A program made the translations under genes and the position numbers. The notes beneath the pieces were generated by a model that was given only the letters and a program-made list of their open reading frames with translations, did no database searches and was not told the DNA's origin. Shown here in pieces: positions 1-7,703 of a DNA stretch of 41,669 nt. Numbering within the stretch: position 1 is the stretch's first letter; every line of letters starts with the position of its first letter. This DNA comes from Salinicoccus albus DSM 19776. Its GTDB lineage: Bacteria; Bacillota; Bacilli; Staphylococcales; Salinicoccaceae. Where the stretch lies: contig NZ_ARQJ01000014.1 in assembly GCF_000385175.1 (NCBI RefSeq), positions 1 to 41,669 of the forward strand, in the 5' to 3' direction.

Positions 1-361
1 ATACTCGATCGGGAATCGAATACAAGAGAACGCCTCCGCTTATACTCGATCAGGAATCGAATACAAGAGAACGCCACCGCTTATACTCGATCGGGGATCG
101 AATACAAGAGAACGCCTCTGCTTATACTCGATCGGGGATCGAACACAAGAGAACGCCTCCGCTCATACTCGATTGGGGATCGAATACAGGAGAACACCTC
201 CGCTTATACTCGATTGGGGATCGAACACAAGAGAACGCCTCCGCTTATACTCGATTGGGGATCGAACACAAGAGAACGCCTCCGCTTATACTCGATTGGG
301 AATCGAATACAAGAGAACGCCTCCGCTTATACTCGATTGGGAATCGGGTACAAGCCATGCA
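1..361. repeat. 41-bp tandem repeat array, about 8.8 copies
   Basis: Units begin at 1, 42, 83, 124, 165, 206, 247 and 288, with a degenerate partial unit from 329. Each is exactly 41 bp and begins ATACTCGAT. Copies differ by only a few substitutions. Each unit carries a short dyad, TCGATC-GGG-GATCGA in the best copies, with T instead of C (a G-U pair in RNA) in others. Since 41 is not a multiple of three and no frame has a stop, the array gives three overlapping pseudo-ORFs that are artefacts. It starts at the window edge, so more copies may lie upstream. From 362 to 448 I see no supported gene; a 28-codon frame opens at 357 without a ribosome binding site. Confidence 0.95.
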
Positions 362-448
362 AAACCCTGAAAGTACATTGGAGTTTATTCAAAATAAAAA
401 AGACACACTGGGTGATGAACTAACATCTCCAGCTGTGCCTTAATCCCA

Positions 449-961
449 CTACTGAATAGCGTCCCGCAGTACTTTTTCAATGGCGGTTGGGCCGCGTTTA
501 ACATCAAAATCCAGTTCTTTCCCATCTATGAATACTGTGGGTACGCTGCTAATGCCGCGTTCAAGCGTCTCACCTGTCACTGCGAGGCTCAACTCCACCG
601 CATCCGCCTGTTCACTCAGGCCATACGCTTCAGTCATTTTTTGCTGAATGGCTGTACTGCCTTGGGAAACCCATGCTTCCTGATCTTCAAAAAGAGCTTT
701 CATCACATTGTATGTGTTCTCAGTATCACCGGGATCTAAAAACTGATTGGCGATGGCACCGTGCAGCAGCCTGACTTTCGGCTTATCGAAATGTTTGATC
801 GTATAACTGATATGGCCGGCTTCTGTCTGGGGTTTGATGACCTTATCTGCTGCCTTGAAAAAGTTGATGCTGAACGGACATGCCAGGTTTAAAAACACTT
901 CCACTTTTGTGTCTGCCGCTTCACTGCCAAGCTGCAGAGGTTTTACTTTATACTCCGTCAT
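449..961 (-). CDS. DsbA-family thioredoxin-fold protein lacking the second CxxC cysteine
   Basis: This 170-residue protein has the layout of cytoplasmic DsbA-like thioredoxin-fold proteins of Bacillota: an N-terminal beta strand running into the active-site turn, a helical insertion, and a cis-Pro segment (SSVPTVFIDG) near the C-terminus. The active-site motif is C28-P-F-S31, so only the nucleophilic cysteine remains and a normal dithiol redox cycle is not possible. A monothiol, glutathione-transferase-like or peroxide-related role is possible but not shown. There is no signal peptide, so it should act in the cytoplasm. The start at 961 is chosen over an ATG at 982 because GGAGG lies ten bases upstream of it. 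It is divergent from the riboswitch-controlled transporter. Confidence 0.85.
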   Translation of the reverse strand: MTEYKVKPLQLGSEAADTKVEVFLNLACPFSINFFKAADKVIKPQTEAGHISYTIKHFDKPKVRLLHGAIANQFLDPGDTENTYNVMKALFEDQEAWVSQGSTAIQQKMTEAYGLSEQADAVELSLAVTGETLERGISSVPTVFIDGKELDFDVKRGPTAIEKVLRDAIQ

Positions 962-1045
962 TGGTCCAAGCCTCCATTTCATTACTTCGTATAATTAAAT
1001 TATAGATATTTCATAGTCAAAAAGTAAAGATTCATGCCTCACATA

Positions 1046-1074
1046 TTGACAACGTTCACTTCAGGGGTTAAAGT
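1046..1074 (+). promoter_or_regulatory. sigma-A promoter of the S-box transporter gene
   Basis: TTGACA at 1046-1051 and TAAAGT at 1069-1074 are separated by 17 bp, about 27 bp before the riboswitch aptamer. Confidence 0.6.
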
Positions 1075-1100
1075 AAATGAATTAAATATGATATAAATTA

Positions 1101-1207
1101 CTCTTATCCAGAGAGGTGGAGGGACTGGCCCTTTGAAACCTCGGCAACAGCTCTGCGGGAGCCAGTGCCAATTCCAGAAGTCCGTAACGGCTTGCAGATG
1201 AGAAGAG
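1101..1207 (+). ncRNA. SAM-I (S-box) riboswitch
   Basis: The conserved S-box blocks appear in order: CTTATCCAGAGAGGTGGAGG, then CTGGCCC, GAAACCTCGGCAACAG, GTGCCAATTCC and a closing GATGAGAAGAG. P1 is formed by CTCTT (1101) with AAGAG (1203-1207). The 3' strand of P1 (1197-1207) can also pair with 1225-1235, the 5' arm of the terminator. This is the expected switch: with SAM bound, P1 and the terminator form and the transporter is off; without SAM the antiterminator forms and the gene is expressed. Confidence 0.97.
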
Positions 1208-1219
1208 ATACTGATTTTT

Positions 1220-1253
1220 ATGACCTCTTCTTTTCAGGAAGAGGTCATTTTAT
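1220..1253 (+). terminator. riboswitch-controlled intrinsic terminator
   Basis: A perfect 11-bp stem (1220-1230 with 1238-1248, ATGACCTCTTC/GAAGAGGTCAT) is followed by TTTATT. Its 5' arm overlaps the antiterminator partner of the S-box aptamer. Confidence 0.93.
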
Positions 1254-1282
1254 TCCAACAATATTTAACGAGGAGAATAGTT

Positions 1283-2578
1283 ATGTCCGAGGAACAGAAA
1301 AAAGGAAGTCCCATTGCGCTGCTGCCTCTCTTGATCTTTGTCCTTCTATTTATAGGCACAGGGATCATCACCGGTGATTTCGAGTCAATGCCGATTCCTG
1401 TGGCATTGGTTATCGCAATTATTGCTGCACTATTCATCAAACCGAAAGATCGCTTCAATGATAAGATTGGCATCGTGACCAGAGGGGCCGGCAAGGAAAA
1501 CATTATGCTCATGGTCCTTATCTTCCTGCTTGCAGGTGCTTTTGGCCAGGTTGCAGAAGATATGGGTGCTGTGGACTCAACTGTAAACTTAGGTTTATCC
1601 TTGCTGCCGAGCAGCCTGCTGCTCGTGGGGATCTTTATCGTCTGCTGTTTCATCTCCATATCCATGGGGACATCCACAGGCACGATCGTCGCGCTCGCAC
1701 CAATCGCAGTCGGTATTGCTGACCAGACGGAAATTGGACTGGCACTCGCACTGGCAACAGTGATTGGCGGGGCCATGTTCGGTGACAATCTGTCAGTCAT
1801 CTCCGACACCACAATCGTATCTACGCAATCCCAGGAAGTTAAAATGGTCGATAAGTTCAAAACCAATTTCTGGATTGTCCTGCCCGGTGCCATTGCTGCA
1901 GCGGTCATTCTTTACTTTATATCTGCAGGATATTCCACTAATCTCGCATCAGGATTGGAGTTTGACCTGATAAAAGTCCTGCCTTATCTGGCCGTATTGA
2001 TCATCGCCCTGTTAGGTGTCAACGTGCTCGTTGTTCTTGTTGGCGGTACAATATTCGCCGGAGTTGTCGGTTTCTTTGACGGCTCCTATAACTTCGTATC
2101 GTTTGTAACATCGGCAGGTGAAGGCATCGCAAGCATGATGGAAATCTCCATCATTGCCATATTGATCGGCGGCATGATCGGCCTGATTCAACATTATGGC
2201 GGTATTGATTACCTGCTCCATTTCATCACCAGCCGCATCCGTTCCAAAAAAGGAGCGGAGTTCGGTATCGCTTCGCTGGTCAGTGCAACTGATGTCAGTA
2301 CCGCAAACAATACAATATCCATTATCATCACCGGACCATTGGCGAAAGATATCGCCGATGAATATGGGGTCGACCGCAAAAAATCAGCAAGCATACTGGA
2401 TATCTTCGCTGCTGCATTCCAGGGCATCATTCCTTACGGCGGACAGATGCTCGCTGCAGCCGGCATGGCCGCCATCTCCCCAGTTGAGATGATTCCATAT
2501 TCCATCTATCCTTTCATGCTGCTCATCTGCGGTATCATCGCTATCCTTATTGGCTTCCCAAGAAAGCTGAAAGCATAA
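1283..2578 (+). CDS. NhaC-family transporter under SAM riboswitch control, probable methionine permease (MetT-like)
   Basis: This 431-residue polytopic membrane protein of the NhaC ion-transporter family has about 11 to 12 hydrophobic segments and family motifs such as SMGTSTGT, GDNLSVISDTT and SATDVSTANNT. Family members are usually called Na+/H+ antiporters, but those behind S-boxes have been predicted to import methionine. Here the gene is transcribed through a SAM riboswitch and terminator, so it should be expressed when SAM is low, which fits uptake of methionine or a precursor better than sodium export. The substrate is inferred from regulation. The ATG at 1283 has AGGAG nine bases upstream; an in-frame ATG at 1220 lies in the terminator stem and is rejected. 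A terminator follows and the gene is monocistronic. Confidence 0.88.
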   Translation: MSEEQKKGSPIALLPLLIFVLLFIGTGIITGDFESMPIPVALVIAIIAALFIKPKDRFNDKIGIVTRGAGKENIMLMVLIFLLAGAFGQVAEDMGAVDSTVNLGLSLLPSSLLLVGIFIVCCFISISMGTSTGTIVALAPIAVGIADQTEIGLALALATVIGGAMFGDNLSVISDTTIVSTQSQEVKMVDKFKTNFWIVLPGAIAAAVILYFISAGYSTNLASGLEFDLIKVLPYLAVLIIALLGVNVLVVLVGGTIFAGVVGFFDGSYNFVSFVTSAGEGIASMMEISIIAILIGGMIGLIQHYGGIDYLLHFITSRIRSKKGAEFGIASLVSATDVSTANNTISIIITGPLAKDIADEYGVDRKKSASILDIFAAAFQGIIPYGGQMLAAAGMAAISPVEMIPYSIYPFMLLICGIIAILIGFPRKLKA

Positions 2579-2580
2579 CG

Positions 2581-2621
2581 AATCCCTCATGGAACGCGCG
2601 CGTTCCATGAGGGATTTATTT
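2581..2621 (+). terminator. terminator between convergent genes
   Basis: A perfect 36-bp palindrome (2581-2616, half-site AATCCCTCATGGAACGCG) is followed by TATTTT on the plus strand. It ends the NhaC-family gene and may also act on the convergent M20 gene, though no T-run is present on that side. Confidence 0.9.
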
Positions 2622-2631
2622 TCGTGTCAAT

Positions 2632-3801
2632 TTATCTTGTCATATTAAATGCAACATAAACCATCATATTCAATCCATCGATAAAACTGTCTTCATCGAT
2701 GCCAAATTTAGGATGGTGATGCGGATACTCCATATCTTTATCCGGGTTGCCTGCACCGATCCATGCAAATGTGCTTGGCACAATCCTGGAGAATGCGGAG
2801 AAATCCTCTCCCCCCATTACAGTGGAATATTCGAACACTTTATCGCCGAATTTTTCAACGGCCATCTCTCTCACTTGTTCCGTTTTCTTCTCATCATTAA
2901 ATACCGATGCATACCCTTCCTGATAATCCAATGCATAATCAGCGCCATAGAGGTCACACACATTCGCTGCAGCTTTTTCAATTTTTTCTCTGACGGTATG
3001 GCGTGTTTCATCTGTAAGCGTCCTGACGCTGCCGCCAAGCTCGGCACTATCCGGGATAATATTCAACGCATCTCCGCCAGCGTGGAAGTTTGTTGTCGAA
3101 ATTACCGCGGAGTCGAGCGGCGAAGTCATCCGGGAAACAATGGTCTGGAACTGATTGATGATCTGATTTCCGACTATCACAGGGTCTATAGAATTTTCAG
3201 GCTGGGAGGCATGTCCGCCTTTCCCCTGAATTTTTAATCTGAATCTATCTGAATTTGAAGTGTTCGGTCCGCTGAACAGCCCGATATTTCCTGTTGGAAT
3301 CGGCGTAAACAGGTGCTGGCCATAAATGAAATCCAGCCCATCAAACATCCCGGCAGCCACCATTTCTCCAGCCCCGCCAGGGAAAAGTTCCTCGGCGTGC
3401 TGAAAGATCAGATACACTTCCCCATGCAATTCACCAATATTTTCGGACAGTAATTGTGCAGCTCCCAGAAGAATTGCAGTATGTCCGTCGTGCCCGCATG
3501 CATGCATTTTGCCATCGATCTCAGAGACGAAATCTATATCTTCTCTTTCTTCCTTGACCGGCAACCCGTCCATATCTGCACGAAGTCCAATTTTTTTACC
3601 CGGGCGGGTGCCTCTTATGATGCCAAGCACGCTCGTTTCTGTCGGGCGGGAAATTTCTATATTGCCAAATGTCTTCAAACGATCCTCGACATAGGCACTG
3701 GTCCAATGTTCTTCAAATGACAGTTCCGGGTGCTTATGCAACGCACGTCTCCAGGAAATCACCTCCGGCAAAACCGTTTTAATCTGTTCATCTAAACTCA
3801 T
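2632..3801 (-). CDS. M20 family amidohydrolase (N-acyl-amino-acid or hippurate hydrolase type)
   Basis: This 389-residue cytoplasmic metallohydrolase belongs to the M20D group, which cleaves N-acyl, aryl-acyl or peptide-like amide bonds of amino acids. Visible motifs are HKHPELSFEE near the N-terminus, RADMDGLPV, the metal-binding HACGHDGHT, FQHAEE with the catalytic glutamate, and GGEDFSAF plus HHHPKF toward the C-terminus. The length is normal for the family. The ATG at 3801 has AAAGGAG about ten bases upstream. It lies downstream of the sarcosine-oxidase-like genes on the same strand but is separated from them by a terminator, so it probably has its own promoter. The natural substrate cannot be read from sequence. 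Confidence 0.9.
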   Translation of the reverse strand: MSLDEQIKTVLPEVISWRRALHKHPELSFEEHWTSAYVEDRLKTFGNIEISRPTETSVLGIIRGTRPGKKIGLRADMDGLPVKEEREDIDFVSEIDGKMHACGHDGHTAILLGAAQLLSENIGELHGEVYLIFQHAEELFPGGAGEMVAAGMFDGLDFIYGQHLFTPIPTGNIGLFSGPNTSNSDRFRLKIQGKGGHASQPENSIDPVIVGNQIINQFQTIVSRMTSPLDSAVISTTNFHAGGDALNIIPDSAELGGSVRTLTDETRHTVREKIEKAAANVCDLYGADYALDYQEGYASVFNDEKKTEQVREMAVEKFGDKVFEYSTVMGGEDFSAFSRIVPSTFAWIGAGNPDKDMEYPHHHPKFGIDEDSFIDGLNMMVYVAFNMTR

Positions 3802-3941
3802 ATACCGAACACTCCTTTAACGATTAATTCATGCCGGCGGCCGTCACAGCACCCCGGAAAACTAACAGTTACCATATTATCACAATGCTGCCGGTCTGAA
3901 TATGACAACACCATCCGCATCTAAGTGACTCCTAAAACGAT

Positions 3942-3979
3942 AAAAACCGATCCCCGGACCGATGATGGGTCCCGGAATC
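3942..3979 (-). terminator. intrinsic terminator after the first flavin amine oxidase gene
   Basis: Read on the minus strand, arms at 3968-3979 and 3949-3960 pair over about 12 bp with one mismatch and one G-U pair, followed by GGTTTTTATC. It lies just past the stop codon at 4000. Confidence 0.7.
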
Positions 3980-3999
3980 GTACTGTAACAGAAATTGCT

Positions 4000-5163
4000 T
4001 TATCCGGCCTCTGTACTTTCCTGATACAGCACCGGCCGCTGCGCAGAAAACTTCGAAATGTCCATATCTGTTTGTCCTTCTGTGACCAGGTCGGAGAGTA
4101 TTTCTCCGATGCCGCTTGCGAATTTAAACCCGTGTCCGGAAAATCCCGCTGCAATGACAACATTCGAATGTCCCGGATGGAAATCAACGACGAAGTCCCT
4201 GTCCGGTGTATTGGTGAACATACATGCTTTACCCATATTCAGATCCCCCGCTGCACCGGGCATATATTCCTCAAGAAAGTCTCTTAGATCCCTTTCGTCT
4301 TTGTCATAGGCACCGAAACCGATAGTGATTTGATCCGGATCCACAAATTCACCATCATCATAACGCCCGATTTTTACTCCTCCGCCGTCAAAACTTGGAA
4401 AGCCGTAATACTGACCTTCCGGATATTTCCCGATGAATCCCGGGAAATCCTCCGAATTATACAGGCTGTCATCGGCATCAAACCAGGCGATGGTCCGCCT
4501 TGAAGGATAGATGGAAATATTGAGGTTCAAGTCTTCCAGTATCTTCTTGTTCCAGGCACCGCCTGAGACAATAAGTTTATCCGCGGAATAAACTCCGTGT
4601 TCTGTTTGTACTGTGACATAATCCTCTTTGACATCCACATTTGTCACAGGGGCATGGGTCAACAGCTCTGCACCATTCTCCAGCGCAAGCCTGCGATAGG
4701 CACGGATGCAGTTTTCACTGAATAACACACCAGCCTTTGGTTCATAGCTGCCGATGGAATCCTCGGGCAATCTGATGCCCGGCCAGCGTCTGTGAATTTC
4801 TTTGCCGGAAAGTGTCTCCACCGGGGTATCAATGGTCAGTCCCGCAGAAATCGCATTTCTGACAAAATCCGCATCGTTTTCACCGAATGTAAGCACACCA
4901 GTCCTGCGGAATATGGTTTCATCTGTCTGTTCTGCGAGTTCATTCCATAATTGCTGTGACCTCACGGCAATCGGGGCATAAACGCTTCCCTCTCCAGTTG
5001 CGTGACGAATCAGGCGTGTGTCACCGTGGTGGCTGCCTCGAGAATGCGGTGGATCGAATGCATCGATCATCAGTGTATTTACACCTTTTTGTGAAAGATA
5101 GTAACCCGCAGCCATTCCCATAGCCCCGGCACCCAATACAATCACATCATAACGCAGTTTCAT
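4000..5163 (-). CDS. monomeric sarcosine oxidase / N-methyltryptophan oxidase-type flavoenzyme (copy 1)
   Basis: This 387-residue flavoprotein of the MSOX/MTOX family oxidises secondary amines such as sarcosine to the amine, formaldehyde and H2O2. The N-terminal GAGAMGMAAGYYL motif is the FAD-binding Rossmann loop. The HGDTRLIRHATGEG stretch matches the MSOX segment that carries active-site arginines. KACMFTNTPD contains Cys314, equivalent to the cysteine that binds FAD covalently in MSOX, and AGFSGHGFKF carries the active-site lysine. The residue matching MSOX His269 is replaced (IGRYDDG), so the substrate may differ from sarcosine. The start at 5163 has AAGGGA a few bases upstream; the ATG at 5184 lacks a site. 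It is a close paralogue of the gene at 6291-7451, with a LysR gene between them. Confidence 0.9.
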   Translation of the reverse strand: MKLRYDVIVLGAGAMGMAAGYYLSQKGVNTLMIDAFDPPHSRGSHHGDTRLIRHATGEGSVYAPIAVRSQQLWNELAEQTDETIFRRTGVLTFGENDADFVRNAISAGLTIDTPVETLSGKEIHRRWPGIRLPEDSIGSYEPKAGVLFSENCIRAYRRLALENGAELLTHAPVTNVDVKEDYVTVQTEHGVYSADKLIVSGGAWNKKILEDLNLNISIYPSRRTIAWFDADDSLYNSEDFPGFIGKYPEGQYYGFPSFDGGGVKIGRYDDGEFVDPDQITIGFGAYDKDERDLRDFLEEYMPGAAGDLNMGKACMFTNTPDRDFVVDFHPGHSNVVIAAGFSGHGFKFASGIGEILSDLVTEGQTDMDISKFSAQRPVLYQESTEAG

Positions 5164-5226
5164 AAGATCCCTTCTTCCCGTCAATTGTATGCGCTTTCAT
5201 AATTTGATAAATATTCCTTTAACTCA

Positions 5227-5255
5227 ATAGTACGCCCTGAAACCCTTGTTGTAAA
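5227..5255 (-). promoter_or_regulatory. promoter of flavin amine oxidase copy 1, matching that of copy 2
   Basis: On the minus strand: TTTACA, a 17-bp spacer ending in GGGCG, then TACTAT. The promoter of the paralogue (7490-7518) has the same -35, the same spacing and the same GGGCG block. A TATC-N9-GATA dyad lies just upstream, suitable for the neighbouring LysR protein. Confidence 0.7.
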
Positions 5256-5304
5256 TTAACAAAATAAGTGCATGTTATCACTATTTGAGATAGGCAGTTT
5301 TTAT

Positions 5305-6174
5305 TTAAACAAAACTTGAAGTACTTTTGAATTCTCCCACTGTCTGAATGAACTGATCCATCGTATGTGAGAGACGGGCATTTTTAAACCATATGAAATC
5401 CGTCGAGATATTGCTGTATTTTTCAGGCAGGTCATAGCTGAAAATTTCACCAGCTTCTATATAATGACGAACAGCTGGTCTGGGCACAAGGCTGACGCCA
5501 AGGCCGGATTTCACACTGCCGATGATTGTCTCAAGTGTGCCAAACTCTTTCATCTTTCCAATGGCCGCACCTTCATCATTCAGCCATTTCTCCAGATTGG
5601 CCCGATAGCTGCATCCCTGCTTAAATACGAGCATTGGCTGATGCATTAAAGTATCCACTGTGACCGACGGCTGGTTTGATATCAGTACTAGATTTTCCCT
5701 GAGCAGTTCGATCTTATTGATTTCAGGATGCGCATTGAAATCTGTGACAAATCCGCAATCAATTTCCCGCCTCAGTACCTGCTCGATCACATTTCTGGTC
5801 ACATCCGTATCAACGGACAGACTGGTTTCAGGAAATTGCATCTGATAGGCAGACAGTATATCAGGAAGCCTGGTAATTGTTTCTACTGTACCGATATCGA
5901 GAGAGCCGCGAGGACTGCCCCGCTCATTAAATTCCATAAAGACATCGTCAACAAGGTTCAAAATCTGGTCTGTGTATTCCAACAGTTTCACACCGCCCGA
6001 AGTCAGTGTCGTTCCCCTGCTATGACGCAGCAGCAGCTTGGTATCCAGTTCAGTTTCAAGCGCTTTTATACGCGTTGTGATATAGGATTGCACATAGCTC
6101 AACCTGACTGCCGCTCTGCTAATGCTCCCTTCAGAAGCAACACTTCTGAATATGCGTAGATCCTTGATTTCCAT
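5305..6174 (-). CDS. LysR-family transcriptional regulator
   Basis: This 289-residue LysR-type regulator has an N-terminal winged helix-turn-helix (residues about 1 to 60: LRIFRSVASEGSISRAAVRL, then ETELDTKLLLRHSRGTTLT) and a periplasmic-binding-protein-like effector domain from about residue 90. It sits between two paralogous amine oxidase genes on the same strand, so control of both by an amine or related ligand is the obvious hypothesis. The ATG at 6174 has AGAAGGGA upstream. The gene has its own promoter (6225-6254), with a CTCGA-N4-TCGAG dyad at 6195-6208 between promoter and start that could serve autoregulation. The effector is unknown. Confidence 0.92.
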   Translation of the reverse strand: MEIKDLRIFRSVASEGSISRAAVRLSYVQSYITTRIKALETELDTKLLLRHSRGTTLTSGGVKLLEYTDQILNLVDDVFMEFNERGSPRGSLDIGTVETITRLPDILSAYQMQFPETSLSVDTDVTRNVIEQVLRREIDCGFVTDFNAHPEINKIELLRENLVLISNQPSVTVDTLMHQPMLVFKQGCSYRANLEKWLNDEGAAIGKMKEFGTLETIIGSVKSGLGVSLVPRPAVRHYIEAGEIFSYDLPEKYSNISTDFIWFKNARLSHTMDQFIQTVGEFKSTSSFV

Positions 6175-6224
6175 CGTATCCCTTCTCCCAGATACTCGAG
6201 CGTTCGAGAATGATAATTTTGGCT

Positions 6225-6254
6225 ATTATACCCAGGGAAAGCAGAGGGAGACAA
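6225..6254 (-). promoter_or_regulatory. promoter of the LysR gene
   Basis: On the minus strand, TTGTCT and TATAAT are separated by 18 bp. The dyad CTCGA-N4-TCGAG (6195-6208) lies downstream in the leader. Confidence 0.6.
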
Positions 6255-6290
6255 TAAAAATGCTTCAGCTTTCAAAACCTTTCGCGGCAC

Positions 6291-7451
6291 CTATGTTCTG
6301 ACGCTCTCTGGATACAGTGCGGGCCGTTTGGCAGAGAACAAAGAAATGTCCTGTTCAGTTGTGCCTTCGGTGACCAGCTCGCTTAAAATCTCCCCCACTG
6401 CAGTGGAGAATTTATACCCGTGTCCGGAGAAGCCAGCCGCAATCGCAATATGGGAATGTTCCGGATGCAGATCGATAACGAAGTTCTCATCCGGAGTGTT
6501 TGTGAACAGGCAGGTGCTGCCAGCATTCATACGGCCGCTGGCTTCAGGCATATACGCATCGAGGAATCCGCGTACATCACCTTCATCCTTGTCGTAAATA
6601 CCGAACTCACGATTGATACATTCCGGCTCAGCATCATCGCCATTATCATACCGGCCAACTTTGACACCGGCTCCGTCAATGCTGGGAAATCCATAAAACA
6701 CACCGCTGGGGAGATCACCGAAGAATCCCGGAAAAGTGTCCGCCTTATACAGCAGATCGTTTGATTTGAACCATGCAATTGTCCGTCTGCTCGCCTGAAC
6801 GGCAATATTCATCTTTAGATCTGACAATATCTTTTTGTTCCATGCCCCGCCCGAAACAATCAGTTGCTCCGCGGTGAATACTTCCCCGTCTGTCTCAACT
6901 GTGACTGAATCCGCGGCGACATCAATGTTTGTTACAGGCGCATCCGTTTTCAGTTCCGCGCCATTGTCAAGCGCCAGCCGGCGGAAAGTACGGATACAAT
7001 TGTCACTGAACAAAACACCCCCGTCCGGTTCATAGCAGGCAATATCTGCATCATCAAGGGCCATCCCCGGCCAGCGTTCATTCACTTCCCCCGCTGACAA
7101 CGTTTCGATATCCATATCCCAGGTGTGACCTGAATCAATCGCCTGCTTGACAAACGGTGAAGATGCCGGTCCAAAAGTGAGTACCCCCGTCTTTCTGAAG
7201 ATGGTTTCACTCGTCTTTGCTGCGAGATCATCCCACAGTGTCTGCGCCCTCAATGCAAGCGGTGCATACGCGGGGCCTTCCCCGCATGCATGCCTGATCA
7301 ATCTCGTATCGCCGCTGTGGCTGCCGTTTGAATGGGGCGGATCAAATGCATCAATCATCAGCGTCCTGACTCCTTTACGGGAGAGATAGTATCCTGCCGC
7401 CATCCCCATGGATCCCGCACCGACAACAATTACTTCATAATGGTGATTCAT
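6291..7451 (-). CDS. monomeric sarcosine oxidase / N-methyltryptophan oxidase-type flavoenzyme (copy 2)
   Basis: This 386-residue paralogue of the gene at 4000-5163 has the same features in the same order: FAD loop GAGSMGMAAGYYL, GDTRLIRHACGEG, Cys314 in STCLFTNTPD for covalent FAD attachment, and AGFSGHGYKF. As in copy 1, the MSOX His269 position is not histidine (VGRYDNG), while the neighbouring lysine that activates oxygen in MSOX is kept. The two copies probably arose by duplication around the LysR gene and may handle related methylated amines. The ATG at 7451 has GGAAGG ten bases upstream; a GTG at 7460 touches that site and is less likely. The reaction should release H2O2 and formaldehyde, but no catalase or formaldehyde gene is adjacent. 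Confidence 0.9.
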   Translation of the reverse strand: MNHHYEVIVVGAGSMGMAAGYYLSRKGVRTLMIDAFDPPHSNGSHSGDTRLIRHACGEGPAYAPLALRAQTLWDDLAAKTSETIFRKTGVLTFGPASSPFVKQAIDSGHTWDMDIETLSAGEVNERWPGMALDDADIACYEPDGGVLFSDNCIRTFRRLALDNGAELKTDAPVTNIDVAADSVTVETDGEVFTAEQLIVSGGAWNKKILSDLKMNIAVQASRRTIAWFKSNDLLYKADTFPGFFGDLPSGVFYGFPSIDGAGVKVGRYDNGDDAEPECINREFGIYDKDEGDVRGFLDAYMPEASGRMNAGSTCLFTNTPDENFVIDLHPEHSHIAIAAGFSGHGYKFSTAVGEILSELVTEGTTEQDISLFSAKRPALYPESVRT

Positions 7452-7489
7452 CAATAACACACCTTCCGTTTGTTCGATTTGTTAATAAA

Positions 7490-7518
7490 ATCATACGCCC
7501 GGGGTGAATCATTGTAAA
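7490..7518 (-). promoter_or_regulatory. promoter of flavin amine oxidase copy 2
   Basis: On the minus strand: TTTACA, 17 bp ending in GGGCG, then TATGAT. The motif TACGCCC-N11-TTGTAAA (plus-strand view) is shared exactly with the copy 1 promoter. Confidence 0.7.
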
Positions 7519-7566
7519 ATTACTAAAAAAGATGACAGATATCTCAAATTGAAATACCCCTCACGA

Positions 7567-7596
7567 TAAAAAAAGATGCATATAAAAAATGCATCT
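7567..7596 (-). terminator. terminator of the monooxygenase-symporter operon
   Basis: On the minus strand, AGATGCAT and ATGCATCT form an 8-bp stem with a 7-nt loop, followed by a run of seven T. It comes eight bases after the stop of the small accessory gene. Confidence 0.88.
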
Positions 7597-7604
7597 CCCT
7601 TCAC

Positions 7605-7703
7605 TCAATCTTTGAAATACCATCGCCACAGTGAAAATCCGATAATTGCCATTGCGATAATGAATCCATACAACCATATCGTAAGCATTTCATTAACGAA
7701 CAT
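7605..7703 (-). CDS. 32-residue single-pass membrane peptide, likely symporter accessory protein
   Basis: A short frame begins at ATG 7703, overlapping the last 11 bases of the SSS symporter gene. It has a strong GGAGG eight to nine bases upstream, inside the symporter's last codons. The peptide starts MFVNEMLTIWLYGF, continues with a hydrophobic helix (residues about 8 to 27) and ends in WRWYFKD. A terminator follows at once. Very small proteins encoded directly behind SSS and NSS symporters occur in many bacteria and can be needed for transport (MetS with MetP in corynebacteria is one known case). Translational coupling, site strength and composition make this a real gene; its role as a symporter subunit is inferred from position. 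Confidence 0.78.
   Translation of the reverse strand: MFVNEMLTIWLYGFIIAMAIIGFSLWRWYFKD

Noticed and set aside
1-361. CRISPR array
   Set aside because: The repeats are contiguous 41-bp units without unique spacers and there are no cas genes nearby.
173-443. Three overlapping frames of 62 to 69 codons in the repeat array
   Set aside because: They are the same repeat read in three frames, have no ribosome binding sites and arise because the unit lacks stops.
1234-1908. A 224-codon minus-strand frame
   Set aside because: It is antisense to the S-box transporter gene and lacks any recognisable domain.
2713-3237. A 174-codon plus-strand frame
   Set aside because: It lies antisense inside the M20 amidohydrolase gene and has no domain or start signal.
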